DNA of 64,000 nucleotides, from assembly GCF_020525925.1 (NCBI RefSeq), contig NZ_CP084876.1, positions 3,348,001 to 3,412,000 of the forward strand, given 5' to 3'. The DNA comes from Klebsiella quasipneumoniae subsp. quasipneumoniae. GTDB taxonomy: Bacteria; Pseudomonadota; Gammaproteobacteria; Enterobacterales; Enterobacteriaceae. Made by a program: the position numbers and the translations under genes. Below, one piece after another: positions 27,653-37,337 of the stretch (position 1 is its first letter; every line of letters begins with the position of its first letter). The notes under the pieces are model-generated. The model ran no database searches. It was not told the DNA's origin and saw only the letters and a list, made by a program, of their open reading frames with translations.

Positions 27653-28669
27653 TCAGAGCAGGCCAGCCTGCGTCATCAGTTCAATGACCTTTTTACTGTT
27701 CAGCGAGGAAGGTTCTACCTTCGGGGCGTCCAGATCTTTCAGCGGGGTCAGTTTCGGGTTAGAGGCCGCGTCTACCCCCACCGCATATTCGAAGGCGTTA
27801 TTGGTGCGCAGCGCATCCTGTCCCTGCTTACCGGTGATCCATTTAATAAAGGCCTGCGCCTGCGCTTTATGTTTGCTGGAGGCCAGCACGCCGCCGCCGG
27901 AAATGCTGACGAAGGCCCCAGGATCCTGATGTTTGAAGTAATACAGTTGGGTGTTTTTGCTGTTCTCGCCGGTTTTTGACTGGTCAACGAAGCGATAGTA
28001 ATGGTAGATCACCCCGCCGTCGATCTGCCCGGCGTTGACCGCTTTCATCACCGTGCTGTTGCCTTTATAGGCGACAAAGTTGGTTTTCATCGCCTTCAAC
28101 CAGTCGAGGGTCGCCTGCTCGCCCTTCAGCGCCAGCATCGCGCTGACGATAGCCTGGAAATCCGCCCCCGATGGCGAAGCCGCCCAGCGGCCCTTCCACT
28201 CCGGTTTTGCCAGATCCATCAGCGAGTGCGGCAGCTGCGCCTCGCTGATTTTCGCCGGGTTATAGACGAAGACGGTGCTGCGCGCGGCGATGCCGATCCA
28301 GCGACCGTGCTGAGGGCGGTACTGCGCCGGAACCTGCTGCAGGGTCGCCGCATCCAGCGGGGCGAAAAGTTTGGCATTATCAACCAGCACCATCGACGGC
28401 GAGTTCTCGGTCAGAAACACATCGGCTGGCGACGCGGCGCCTTCCTGAACCAGCTGATTACCCAGCTCGCTGTCATCACCATTGCGCAGCGTGACTTTAA
28501 TACCGGTCTCTTTCGTAAATCCATCCACCCACGACTTCACCAGATTTTCGTGTTGGGCGTTGTAGACCACAATCCCGTCCTGACCGTCAGCCGCCATCCC
28601 TTGCGGCGCCAGAAACAGAGAAGCGGCAACCAGCGCTGCCGTGCGGAGGGGCGATAAGCGAGATTTCAT
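27653..28669 (-). CDS. kfuA: Periplasmic ferric iron-binding protein (KfuA-like)
   Basis: Substrate-binding protein of the FbpA/SfuA class, 338 residues from the ATG at 28669 behind AAGGA. The signal peptide is about residues 1-26 (MKSRLSPLRT..APQGMA). The mature protein starts with the family hallmark IVVYNAQHENL and carries the paired iron-ligand tyrosines in GVIYHYYRFV. It is the first gene of the operon, with a near-consensus Fur box 80 bases upstream. Confidence 0.92.
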   Translation of the reverse strand: MKSRLSPLRTAALVAASLFLAPQGMAADGQDGIVVYNAQHENLVKSWVDGFTKETGIKVTLRNGDDSELGNQLVQEGAASPADVFLTENSPSMVLVDNAKLFAPLDAATLQQVPAQYRPQHGRWIGIAARSTVFVYNPAKISEAQLPHSLMDLAKPEWKGRWAASPSGADFQAIVSAMLALKGEQATLDWLKAMKTNFVAYKGNSTVMKAVNAGQIDGGVIYHYYRFVDQSKTGENSKNTQLYYFKHQDPGAFVSISGGGVLASSKHKAQAQAFIKWITGKQGQDALRTNNAFEYAVGVDAASNPKLTPLKDLDAPKVEPSSLNSKKVIELMTQAGLL

Positions 28670-28748
28670 GAACGCATCCTTAATGAAATAGGGCAATTAA
28701 TGGTAAATAGCCTGAGCGGAGAGGATTAAATCACAGCAAAAAAAGAAT

Positions 28749-28767
28749 GATAATGAAAACAATTATC
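28749..28767 (-). promoter_or_regulatory. Fur box upstream of kfuA
   Basis: GATAATGAAAACAATTATC matches 16 of 19 positions of the Fur consensus GATAATGATAATCATTATC, so the operon is expected to be repressed by iron-loaded Fur. It sits in the 402-base kfuA to EAL-gene gap, whose remainder is AT-rich with no gene I can support. Confidence 0.85.
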
Positions 28768-29071
28768 ATAAACTTAAAAAAGCAAAAAATAGCGCCGGTC
28801 TGTTATTAGGGATTAGAAAATGCTTAAAACCATCCGTTCCCGAAATTTAGATTAAGAAAACATTAAGCTGCGATTATTTTATTGCCTTCGTGACAGAGCA
28901 GCCGCCTCTGCACGTTATCTGCGGTCTTTGCCGGCGGGTATTGTGATACTGATCATGTTTTTAATATGCGCCGTCATCACGAAAGATATCCCCCTTCTAC
29001 GATCATTAAAAAGCCTTTACCGTCAGAGGGATGGTTAACTTTATGCACACTCACCCTGGCACGCACGATAA

Positions 29072-30607
29072 ATGAAAGAGATAAAGCGGCGAAACGCATG
29101 GATTGCCTTTTCCCTCGCGCTGGTGGTATTTCTGGCTGGCGTGTTCGTCATTAACTGGCAACTGTGGCATTCCGACCAGGCCGCCCATGTCGCCGCCGCC
29201 CGCCAGGCGGCGACGAAAATCGCCGTTATTCTGGATGAGGCCCGCACAGCAACGGTGACGGCGATGAACGTTAGCCGCAGCGGGTGCTCGGAACAGGGTC
29301 AGTTTCAGCTCGGAACGGAGGCCGCCCTGCAGCCGCATCTGCGCACCATTATGCTGATAAAAGAGGGCCAGGTGTGGTGCTCGTCCCTGCCCGGCAACCG
29401 GGTCCTGACGCTCAGCCCTGTTTCTTTATCTGACGAACCTCTGATGCTGCTCCCGGCCAGAATGATGATCAATAAGCGTCCGGTGCTGATCTATCAGACG
29501 CACTCAGCGCAGATCCGGGTGATTGTCACTATCAGCGACGTCCATCTGCGCGATGCGCTATATAGCGATTCGGATAGCAATGGGCTGGCCCTATGGGTTC
29601 AGGATCAAATGATTACCAGGCATGGCGATGTCCAGCCACAGGCTGCTGATCCAAGCCGGAGCGTTTTTACCTCGCCGGCCTATCCGTTTCGCATTGCCTA
29701 TCCCGAGTCATCTTTTTTAAGCCCCGGCCGCCTGGTGAATAATGGCGCCGGTTTGCTGATTTTTATTTTCTCTGTTTCGCTGCTGTTTTATTTTCTGATG
29801 CGTAAATTTCTCAATGTTTACACCTCTGAAGAAGAAAAGTTGCGCTACGCCATCGCCCAGGGCTATATCGTTCCCTACTACCAGCCTTTGGTGAACGGGA
29901 AAACCGGTGAGATATACGGTGTGGAAATACTGGCACGCTGGCAAAACACCACCACGCCCTCGCGTTCACCTGCTGAATTTATACCGCTGGCCGAGCGTAC
30001 CGGCTTAATTATTCCGCTGACCCGCAGCCTGATGGCGCAGGTAACCGCCCAGATGAGACCGCTCTTTAATAAACTACCGGATGGGTTTCATATCGGCCTC
30101 AACATCAGCGCGTCGCATATTAACTCGCCGACGTTTATCGATGATTGTCTGCACTTTCGGCGCGGCTTTGAGGGTAAAGCGGTAAAGCTGATGCTGGAGA
30201 TCACCGAGCAGGAACCGCTGTTACTCAATGGGGCGGTGGTCGACAAGCTCAACAGGTTACACAACTGCGGGTTTTCCATCGCGCTGGACGACTTTGGTAC
30301 CGGCTATTCCGGGCTTTCCTATCTGCACGAACTGGTGTTTGATTACATTAAAATCGATCAGAGCTTTGTCGGTCGCGTGACCGGAGAGACGCCGTCAAGC
30401 AAGCTGCTGGACTGCGTGATAGAGATGGCCCGAACGCTTTCACTGCGCATCATTGCCGAGGGCGTTGAAACCCAGGCCCAGCTGGATTACCTCAATCGCC
30501 AGAATATTCCTCTGCTGCAGGGCTACTTCTTCTGGAAGCCGATGCCCTACGTCGCGCTGGTGATGCTCCTGCTGAGTAAACCGAAGGCTCGGATTATCGA
30601 AGAATAA
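29072..30607 (+). CDS. c-di-GMP phosphodiesterase with CSS-motif sensor and EAL domain
   Basis: Inner-membrane protein of 511 residues. A transmembrane helix (about 9-30) is followed by a periplasmic CSS-motif sensor with Cys72 and Cys103-Ser-Ser, then a second helix (about 228-250) and a cytoplasmic EAL domain (about 265-500). The signature is EIL at 285-287. The catalytic set looks complete: NISAS, EITEQ, DDFGTGYSG, KIDQSF and AEGVET. Family members sense redox through the two cysteines. It should hydrolyse c-di-GMP. Ribosome-binding site is weak. Confidence 0.9.
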   Translation: MKEIKRRNAWIAFSLALVVFLAGVFVINWQLWHSDQAAHVAAARQAATKIAVILDEARTATVTAMNVSRSGCSEQGQFQLGTEAALQPHLRTIMLIKEGQVWCSSLPGNRVLTLSPVSLSDEPLMLLPARMMINKRPVLIYQTHSAQIRVIVTISDVHLRDALYSDSDSNGLALWVQDQMITRHGDVQPQAADPSRSVFTSPAYPFRIAYPESSFLSPGRLVNNGAGLLIFIFSVSLLFYFLMRKFLNVYTSEEEKLRYAIAQGYIVPYYQPLVNGKTGEIYGVEILARWQNTTTPSRSPAEFIPLAERTGLIIPLTRSLMAQVTAQMRPLFNKLPDGFHIGLNISASHINSPTFIDDCLHFRRGFEGKAVKLMLEITEQEPLLLNGAVVDKLNRLHNCGFSIALDDFGTGYSGLSYLHELVFDYIKIDQSFVGRVTGETPSSKLLDCVIEMARTLSLRIIAEGVETQAQLDYLNRQNIPLLQGYFFWKPMPYVALVMLLLSKPKARIIEE

Positions 30608-30651
30608 ACGGGCGGTCAGTAACCCGGCGGCAATCCTGCCCTGTACAAACC

Positions 30652-30993
30652 TCATCCCTGAGCAAACAGGTTCAGCGCCTCCTGACGGTTCTCTTTAATA
30701 GAAAAGATACGATCCAAACGGGTAAGCTTGAACAGGTTCTGGATCGTCCCGTTGAGCGAACACAGCACCAGCTCTCCCTGCCCACTGACGCTCTTGAGTA
30801 TGGATACCAGGGCGCCCAGGCAACTGCTGTCGATAAACTCGACATGGCTCAGATCCAGCAGTACGTTTTTCGTCTCCCCGTCGATGGCCTCGAGGACCTG
30901 CTGCTTAAACGCCGAGACAACGGAAGCATCCAGTCGACGCACCAGGGGCACGATAATTTTGACGCCCTGCTCAGTATGTAATTCAACGTTCAT
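30652..30993 (-). CDS. STAS-domain anti-sigma factor antagonist
   Basis: Small cytoplasmic protein of 113 residues from the ATG at 30993 behind GAGGA; the four extra codons upstream need TTG. It is a single STAS domain of the SpoIIAA/RsbV type with the phosphorylation-site motif FIDSSCLGAL, Ser57 being equivalent to the phosphorylated Ser. The usual Gly after Ser-Ser is replaced by Cys. No partner kinase or phosphatase lies in this window. It follows glgP on the same strand by 63 bases. Confidence 0.88.
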   Translation of the reverse strand: MNVELHTEQGVKIIVPLVRRLDASVVSAFKQQVLEAIDGETKNVLLDLSHVEFIDSSCLGALVSILKSVSGQGELVLCSLNGTIQNLFKLTRLDRIFSIKENRQEALNLFAQG

Positions 30994-31056
30994 CTTTATC
31001 CTCAATGTTGGCTGACACCTGTCAACGCGACTCAGTTCTGTTTGGCGTGTGCTTTT

Positions 31057-33483
31057 TTAGCGGGTGATGCCCCAGATATCCCTGGCGTAGCCGCGGATGG
31101 TTCTGTCGCTGGAAAACTCCCCCATCCGGCAAATGTTGAGCAAGGCCCGGCGGTGCCAGCGATCCGGTTGTTCAAAATCAGCCATCGCCTGCTGTTGCAC
31201 CTGACAATAACTGTCGAAATCCAGCAGATGGCAGTAATGATCGGCCCCCGTCAGCATCTGATGCAGCGGCGCAAACCGTTCGCGATCGGCGGTAAACTGC
31301 CCGGACACCAGGCTATCGACCACTCGCGCGATAGCCGGATTCTGATGATAGAACGCAAGGTGATGCCCGAGGCGTCGGCTCTCTTCAATCTCTTCCGCCA
31401 CCGCGCCAAACAGATAAAAATTATCGATCCCCACTGCCTCGCGGATTTCGATATTCGCCCCATCATAGGTGCCGATAGTTAACGCGCCGTTCATGGCAAA
31501 CTTCATATTGCTGGTGCCGGACGCCTCGGTCCCGGCGGTGGAAATTTGCTCAGAGAGATCCGTGGCGGGAATAATTTTTTCCGCCAGCGAGACTTTATAA
31601 TCTTCGAGGAAAACCACTTTAAGCTGCCCGGCGACCTGCGGGTCACTGTTAATTTTTCGGGCAACGGTATTAATCAACTGAATAATCAGCTTCGCCATCC
31701 GGTAGCCCGGCGCCGCTTTACCCGCAAACAAATGGACCTTAGGCGCAATCGTTCTCCCTGCCTCTTTGATATCCAGGTACAGCGCGATCACGTGAAGAAT
31801 ATTGAGTAACTGTCGTTTGTATTCGTGAATACGTTTGACCTGACAGTCAAACATGGCCAGCGGATCCAGCGGGATGCCGTAGCGTTGCGCCACCAGCTGG
31901 CTGAGCGCGGTTTTGTTAGCAAATTTTATGGCCCGGATATTGTCAATAACGGCCGGATCGTCCACCAGGTTTTCCAGACGGGAGAGCTGGGGTAAATCGG
32001 TTGGCCACCCCTCCCCCAATTGTTGTTGCAAAAACTCTGCCAGCCCAGGGTTAGCCTGCTGCACCCAACGACGCGGTGTGACGCCGTTGGTCTGATTAAT
32101 GAATTTCTCCGGGGTGATAAAATAGAAATCAGGCACCAGCTGTTTTTTGACCAATTCTGAGTGCAGCCACGCCACCCCATTCACGCGATGGCTACCGACA
32201 ATGGCCAGATTAGCCATGCGGATTTGCTTATCATGATGTTCGTCAATTAAAGACAGCGAAGATAACAGATGATTTTTATCCGGCCAGCGCCGGGCCACCG
32301 CTTCGAGAAAACGGTGGTTAATCTCAAATATAATCTGCAAATGACGCGGCAGAAGTTTCTCAAACAACGACACAGGCCAGGTCTCCAGCGCTTCCGGCAT
32401 CAGCGTATGATTGGTGTAGGCGCAGGTATTTTGCGTTATCTCCCACGCCTGCTCCCAGGGCAGTCGGTATTCGTCCACGAGGATCCGCATCAGCTCCACC
32501 ACCGCCAATGCCGGATGGGTGTCATTAAGCTGAATAGCCACATGCTGCGCCAGCAAAGTAATGTCGTCATTAACCTCAGCGTAGTCACGAAATATATCCC
32601 GCAGCGTACAGGCCACCAGAAAATATTCTTGGGTCAGCCGCAGCTCTTTTCCGGTCAGCACCTCATCGGAAGGATAGAGTATTTTTGAAATATTCTCCGA
32701 GGCGATTTTTTCACTCACCGCCTTGATATAATCGCCGCGATTAAAAATATGGATATTAAAGGAGTCAGAGGCTACCGCGCTGTAGAGACGCAGCTTGTTG
32801 GTGGTCGTATCCCGGTAGCCGGAAACAAAATAGTCATGGGGAATACCAACGATAGTTTTCCAGCCGAGCCACATCGGGTTGTAATTACCTTCTATATCTT
32901 CGCTATGCTCGATATACCCCCCCAGCGGGATCAGAATGTGCTGGGCGTGATGCTCCACCAGCCATGGGGAATGCATGGAGTGCCAGTCATCAGGATGTTC
33001 GATCTGCTGATCGTTTTGAAATGACTGGCGAAAAAGGCCATATTCGTATTTGATGCCATGCCCGGACGCTGCAATGTCAAGGGTAGCCATCGAGTCGATA
33101 AAGCAAGCGGCTAAGCGCCCTAACCCGCCGTTACCCAGCGCGGCGTCAGGCTCCTCGTCAAGGAGGCGTTCAAGATCAAACCCCAGGTCATTGACCACCT
33201 GGCGCATCTCCGACAGTAAATTCATATTCACCAGGTTATTACGCAGCGACTGGCCGAGTAAAAACTCCATCGACAGGTAGTAAACTCGCTTTTTTCGCGC
33301 TCCGCGCTGCCGCGCCTGGCTCGACAGAAAATGGTCCTGCTGAAAATGACGAATGGCCAGCGCCACCGCGTTAAAAATATCGCCTTGCGTGGCTTTATTT
33401 AAGCTGACACACAGCGTGTATTTTAATTGCTGTTCAACCAACGCCCGTAATTCTTTGATATCTTGCGGATTAATGACAGGCAT
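31057..33483 (-). CDS. Glycogen/maltodextrin phosphorylase (paralogue)
   Basis: GT35 alpha-glucan phosphorylase releasing glucose 1-phosphate, 808 residues, close to the usual 797-815. Pyridoxal phosphate should bind Lys661 in EASGTSNMKFAMNG. Other signatures are YLSMEFLLGQSL near 69 and DNGGLG-type GNGGLGRLAACF. It stands apart from any glgBXCAP operon, so I treat it as an extra phosphorylase rather than housekeeping GlgP or MalP. It is possibly co-transcribed with the STAS gene. Confidence 0.92.
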   Translation of the reverse strand: MPVINPQDIKELRALVEQQLKYTLCVSLNKATQGDIFNAVALAIRHFQQDHFLSSQARQRGARKKRVYYLSMEFLLGQSLRNNLVNMNLLSEMRQVVNDLGFDLERLLDEEPDAALGNGGLGRLAACFIDSMATLDIAASGHGIKYEYGLFRQSFQNDQQIEHPDDWHSMHSPWLVEHHAQHILIPLGGYIEHSEDIEGNYNPMWLGWKTIVGIPHDYFVSGYRDTTTNKLRLYSAVASDSFNIHIFNRGDYIKAVSEKIASENISKILYPSDEVLTGKELRLTQEYFLVACTLRDIFRDYAEVNDDITLLAQHVAIQLNDTHPALAVVELMRILVDEYRLPWEQAWEITQNTCAYTNHTLMPEALETWPVSLFEKLLPRHLQIIFEINHRFLEAVARRWPDKNHLLSSLSLIDEHHDKQIRMANLAIVGSHRVNGVAWLHSELVKKQLVPDFYFITPEKFINQTNGVTPRRWVQQANPGLAEFLQQQLGEGWPTDLPQLSRLENLVDDPAVIDNIRAIKFANKTALSQLVAQRYGIPLDPLAMFDCQVKRIHEYKRQLLNILHVIALYLDIKEAGRTIAPKVHLFAGKAAPGYRMAKLIIQLINTVARKINSDPQVAGQLKVVFLEDYKVSLAEKIIPATDLSEQISTAGTEASGTSNMKFAMNGALTIGTYDGANIEIREAVGIDNFYLFGAVAEEIEESRRLGHHLAFYHQNPAIARVVDSLVSGQFTADRERFAPLHQMLTGADHYCHLLDFDSYCQVQQQAMADFEQPDRWHRRALLNICRMGEFSSDRTIRGYARDIWGITR

Positions 33484-33765
33484 GCTGACCTCACTGGTTT
33501 CTTTTCTGCGTAAAACCGTGGCAGGTAAATCATCATTTTTCCAAGTATAGACGAAGTTTTTTTGCGGAAAGTTTTTTATTCCTGAGCATCAATTCGCTTA
33601 TATCGTGCTTCGGAACAATTAACATTCCTCCTTTTAAACGGATTGGTGGTTTTATTTTCGCCAGCTGATTACGCTGCGGCACTGACAGAGCCAACGAGGT
33701 TTCGCATGGCGGGTTTGCGAAGTCGGGAGGTCAGGATGAAGTGCGGTGGGGATGGTCAAAGGGAA
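33484..33765. other. Noncoding gap upstream of glycogen phosphorylase
   Basis: Must carry the minus-strand promoter of the phosphorylase gene. I see no recognisable operator, repeat or small gene, and no integrase or attachment-like repeat of the tRNA end. Confidence 0.4.
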
Positions 33766-33772
33766 AAGCAAA

Positions 33773-33803
33773 AAGGGGTTACCTTTCGGTAACCCCTTCT
33801 TTT
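33773..33803 (-). terminator. Terminator of the tRNA-Ser transcript
   Basis: AAGGGGTTACC and GGTAACCCCTT form an 11-base stem with a TTTC/GAAA tetraloop. On the minus strand it leads into U residues, four bases past the tRNA 3' end. Confidence 0.88.
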
Positions 33804-33806
33804 ATA

Positions 33807-33894
33807 TGGCGGAAGCGCAGAGATTCGAACTCTGGAACCCTTTCGGGTCGCCGGTTTTCAAGACCGGTGCCTTCAACCGCTCGGCCACACTTCC
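33807..33894 (-). tRNA. serT: tRNA-Ser (anticodon UGA)
   Basis: 88 nucleotides including an encoded CCA. The acceptor stem GGAAGTG/CGCTTCC, the long variable arm CGACCCGAAAGGGT and the T loop GTTCGAATC are complete. The anticodon loop reads CTTGAAA. In E. coli serT is also next to yccA, which anchors the core synteny. Here a binding-protein gene is interposed. Confidence 0.97.
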
Positions 33895-34013
33895 GGTGTG
33901 AGGCGCACTATAAACACCTCGGCGGATGCTGTAAAGCACCATTTTGTTCAACTGCCTTAAAAACAAACAAATCTGTGTTATTCGTCTGAATTTCAGGCAG
34001 TTCGCACAGAAAA

Positions 34014-35666
34014 TCAGCGCCCATCGCCGCTCGCGGACGGCAGTTTCTTTATATACATATCTTTGGTGTAGTAGTATCCCAGTTTGTCCGGCGTGAAGCC
34101 GCCCACCCAGGGCTTCACTAAATGGGTACGCACATAGTGATAGACCGGAATGGCGGGAACATCCTGCGCCAGCAGATCTTCCGCCTGCTGATAGTATTTG
34201 CCGCGGGTCGCCACGTCGGTGGCTTTCGCCGCGTTGTGCAGCGCCTCATCGTAAGCCGGGTTGCTGTACTGACTGGTGTTCTCGCTATCCCCGGTGCGGA
34301 AGGTATTGAGGAAGGAGGCGGCATCGTCGTAGTCGGCAATCCACGCGTAGCGGACGGCGTCAAAATTATGCGTATGCATCGTATCCAGCATCGTCTTCCA
34401 CTCCTGGTTCTGCAGCTTCACCTCGACGCCGAGGTTTTTCTTCCACATAGAGCTGGCGGCGATGGCGATGCGCTGATGTGACTCGTAGGTGTTATATAGC
34501 AGGGTAAAGACCAGTGGGTGCCGCTCATCGTACCCTGCCTGCGCCAGCAGTTTTTTCGCCTCGGCAATCCGCTTCTCGCGCGGCCAGCTGGCATAGTCCG
34601 GGTTGTGTAGCGTCACGCCGCCAATATCCGGCTGACTGATCACCCAGGCCGGGCGCTGGCCCTGGCCGAGTACTTTTCCGGCAATGATATCTTTATCAAG
34701 CGCCATATTCAGCGCCCGACGCACGCGCGCGTCGTTAAACGGCGGCCGGGTGGTATTGAACTCGTAGTAATAGGTCGCCAACTGTGGCGAAACGTCCAGC
34801 TGGTCGCCCATGGTTTTCTGCAACTGCGCAAACTGATTGATCGGCACCGTGTAAACAATATCGATCTCCCCCGCTTTGTAGCGATTGACATCGGCGGCCT
34901 CGGAAGAGACTGGCAGGTAAGTGACTTTATTGATAACCGTGTGCGCATTGTCCCAGTACTTCACATTACGTTCAGCCACCAGCCGTTCATTCACCACCCA
35001 TTGGGTCAGCTTATAGGGCCCGCTGGTGACGATATGCTCTGGCCGGGTCCATTTATCGGCAAAACGCTCCACCAGCACTTTGTCGATCGGCACCAGCGCG
35101 GGGTGCGCCAGCATCGCCAGGAAGGCAGCATTCGGCTGAGTCAGGGTGACCTGCAGCGTGGTGTCGTTTAGGGCTTTCACCCCCAGCGTCTCGGGGCCCT
35201 TTTGCCCCAGGGCAATCTCTCGGGCGTTGGTGATATGCATATTGCCGGGGTAGCTTGCATAGGGGGAGGCGGTGGCCGGCGAGACCAGCCGTTGCCAGCT
35301 CCAGACGATATCCTGCGCCGTGATAGCCGTGCCGTCGGACCAGGTCAGACCGGGACGTAAATGGAAGGTCCACAGCTGGTTGTCCTTGTTTTCCCAGCGT
35401 TCCGCCAGCCGGGGCTCGACCACCCCCGCAGGCGATACGCTGACCAGACCTTCGAAGAGATCGCTAATAATATTATTTTCAACGTCGCTCTCGACTTTGT
35501 GCGGATCGAGCGAGGCTGGTTCACTGCCGTTATTTCTGACCAGCTTCTGCTTTTCCGCCAGCTGGGTGCCCGGCGGCACCTGCGCCGCCTGCGCCCCGCC
35601 GATCATTGCTATCATACTGACTGCCAGCAGCGTTCGCGTGATGTGATTGTTTTGATGTAATGTCAT
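34014..35666 (-). CDS. Periplasmic oligopeptide-binding protein (OppA/MppA family)
   Basis: Solute-binding protein of the SBP_bac_5 family, 550 residues, with a signal peptide ending about residue 27 (MIGGAQA|AQVPPG). Family motifs include EPASLDPHK near 50, LFEGLVSVS, and FNTTRPPFNDARVRRALNMA. It resembles E. coli MppA and OppA (AEKQKLVRNN, SMWKKNLGVEVKLQNQEWK). It has no permease or ATPase genes nearby, so it probably feeds the Opp transporter encoded elsewhere. It lies between serT and yccA. Confidence 0.9.
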   Translation of the reverse strand: MTLHQNNHITRTLLAVSMIAMIGGAQAAQVPPGTQLAEKQKLVRNNGSEPASLDPHKVESDVENNIISDLFEGLVSVSPAGVVEPRLAERWENKDNQLWTFHLRPGLTWSDGTAITAQDIVWSWQRLVSPATASPYASYPGNMHITNAREIALGQKGPETLGVKALNDTTLQVTLTQPNAAFLAMLAHPALVPIDKVLVERFADKWTRPEHIVTSGPYKLTQWVVNERLVAERNVKYWDNAHTVINKVTYLPVSSEAADVNRYKAGEIDIVYTVPINQFAQLQKTMGDQLDVSPQLATYYYEFNTTRPPFNDARVRRALNMALDKDIIAGKVLGQGQRPAWVISQPDIGGVTLHNPDYASWPREKRIAEAKKLLAQAGYDERHPLVFTLLYNTYESHQRIAIAASSMWKKNLGVEVKLQNQEWKTMLDTMHTHNFDAVRYAWIADYDDAASFLNTFRTGDSENTSQYSNPAYDEALHNAAKATDVATRGKYYQQAEDLLAQDVPAIPVYHYVRTHLVKPWVGGFTPDKLGYYYTKDMYIKKLPSASGDGR

Positions 35667-35934
35667 TTCCCTTTGCCTTTAACGTACGGAGTTATTCCCC
35701 CTTCCACACTTAGTCGCAGAATTTCAATAAAGCAATATTTTTCAGTAACCTATAAGATTTCGATCGGCTCACCGAAGCGAAACGCGAAAACATATCGCTT
35801 TTTCCAATCCATGTAGAATTTTATGCTAGTCAAAAGCGGCAAAAGCTAAGTAAAGATGGGTAAAAGCATTAGGGCTTCACGCTTGTTTTTCTTATTCTTT
35901 ATACCTAATTACATCTGTCATAAGAGAGTGACTC

Positions 35935-36594
35935 ATGGATCGCATAATTACATCATCGCGTGACCGTTCCTCGCTGCTCAGCACGCACAAGGTTCTGCGT
36001 AACACCTACTTCCTGCTCAGCCTGACGCTGGCGTTTTCCGCCATCACCGCTACCGCCAGCACGGTGCTGATGCTTCCTTCCCCGGGGCTGATTTTAACCC
36101 TCGTGGGGATGTACGGTCTGATGTTCCTGACCTATAAAACGGCGAATAAGCCCACCGGGATTATTTCCGCCTTCGCCTTCACCGGGTTCCTCGGCTATAT
36201 CCTTGGACCGATGCTGAACGCGTACCTTTCTGCCGGCATGGGCGATTTGATCGGCCTGGCGCTGGGCGGTACGGCGCTGGTCTTCTTCTGCTGCTCGGCC
36301 TACGTGCTGACGACGCGCAAAGATATGTCTTTCCTCGGCGGAATGCTGATGGCCGGCGTGGTAGTGGTGCTGATTGGTATGGTCGCTAACCTGTTCCTGC
36401 AGCTGCCGGCGCTGCACCTGGCGATTAGCGCGGTGTTCATCCTGATCTCTTCGGGCGCCATCCTGTTCGAGACCAGCAACATCATCCGCGGTGGTGAAAC
36501 CAACTACATTCGCGCCACGGTCAGCCTGTATGTCTCGCTGTACAACATCTTTGTCAGCCTGCTGAGCATCCTGGGCTTCGCCAGCCGGGACTAA
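35935..36594 (+). CDS. yccA: FtsH-modulator membrane protein YccA
   Basis: Inner-membrane protein of the BAX-inhibitor-1 family, 219 residues with seven hydrophobic helices. In E. coli it binds FtsH and protects SecY from degradation when translocons jam. It is nearly identical to E. coli YccA, including the cytoplasmic N-terminus with [16 protein letters not shown]. The 268 bases upstream hold its promoter and that of the divergent binding-protein gene. Confidence 0.96.
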   Translation: MDRIITSSRDRSSLLSTHKVLRNTYFLLSLTLAFSAITATASTVLMLPSPGLILTLVGMYGLMFLTYKTANKPTGIISAFAFTGFLGYILGPMLNAYLSAGMGDLIGLALGGTALVFFCCSAYVLTTRKDMSFLGGMLMAGVVVVLIGMVANLFLQLPALHLAISAVFILISSGAILFETSNIIRGGETNYIRATVSLYVSLYNIFVSLLSILGFASRD

Positions 36595-36610
36595 CCGTTC
36601 CCCTGCTAAC

Positions 36611-36642
36611 AAAGGCCTCGCTTATGCGGGGCCTTTTTTTTT
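36611..36642 (+). terminator. Terminator after yccA
   Basis: AAGGCCTCGC/GCGGGGCCTT forms a 10-base stem with one G-U pair and a TTAT loop, followed by a run of nine U. Confidence 0.92.
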
Positions 36643-36681
36643 GCTACACTGCGGCCAGTTTCAGGCGGTATGTGAAAAATT

Positions 36682-37011
36682 ATGTTTATTTTTGAAGGCA
36701 ACGAAATTGAGACGGATAGCGAAGGCTATCTGAAAGATACCACCCAGTGGAGCGAGGCGATGGCCGACGTCATCGCCGCGCAGGAAGGGATAACGCTCGC
36801 CGTTGAGCACTGGGAAGTGGTGCGCTTTGTGCGCGAGTTTTACCTTGAATTCAACACCTCGCCAGCGATCCGCATGCTGGTAAAGGCGATGGCCAACAAG
36901 TTTGGCGAAGAGAAAGGCAACAGCCGCTATCTCTATCGCCTGTTTCCGAAAGGCCCCGCCAAACAAGCGACCAAAATCGCCGGTCTGCCCAAGCCGGTGA
37001 AGTGCATCTAA
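36682..37011 (+). CDS. tusE: Sulfurtransferase TusE
   Basis: DsrC-like sulfur carrier of 109 residues that takes persulfide from TusBCD and hands it to MnmA for 2-thiolation of tRNA wobble uridine. The conserved penultimate Cys108 in the C-terminal PKPVKCI carries the sulfur. The gene is convergent with yccX and overlaps its stop by 4 bases, as in E. coli. Confidence 0.96.
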   Translation: MFIFEGNEIETDSEGYLKDTTQWSEAMADVIAAQEGITLAVEHWEVVRFVREFYLEFNTSPAIRMLVKAMANKFGEEKGNSRYLYRLFPKGPAKQATKIAGLPKPVKCI

Positions 37012-37289
37012 TAGAGGATCGCGAACTTGTCCCAGCTGCGGGTGGGTTGATGGGGTTCAGTCAACACTCGGTCAACCCGCGCGCTGCGCGGCCCACCGGC
37101 TTTCAGCCAGGCGATGAGTTTCTCCACCTGCTCCGCCTCGCCGCAGGCAAGCACTTCCACGCCGCCGTCGTCCAGATTACGGGCATAGCCGGTCAATCCC
37201 AGCTGCAGCGCTTCCCGCTGTGTCGAATACCGAAACCCTACGCCCTGAACTGAACCGTAAACCCATGCCATCGTGCAGATACTGGCCAT
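37008..37289 (-). CDS. yccX: Acylphosphatase YccX
   Basis: Small cytoplasmic hydrolase of acylphosphates, 93 residues from the ATG at 37289, which is 6 bases after AAGGAG. An ATG three bases upstream and a longer frame to 37310 are less well spaced. Catalytic Arg20 in VQGVGFRY and Asn38 in GYARNLDDG are present. Confidence 0.94.
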   Translation of the reverse strand: MASICTMAWVYGSVQGVGFRYSTQREALQLGLTGYARNLDDGGVEVLACGEAEQVEKLIAWLKAGGPRSARVDRVLTEPHQPTRSWDKFAILY

Positions 37290-37337
37290 CATCGTCTCCT
37301 TTTCGCTCACCCTTTACGCTGAGGATAGCAAATTCAT

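Noticed and set aside
33807..33894. tRNA-Ser as the attachment site of an integrative element
   Set aside because: I saw no integrase or transposase in the window and did not notice a repeat of the tRNA 3' end in the flanking accessory genes. The case would need a genome-wide repeat search.
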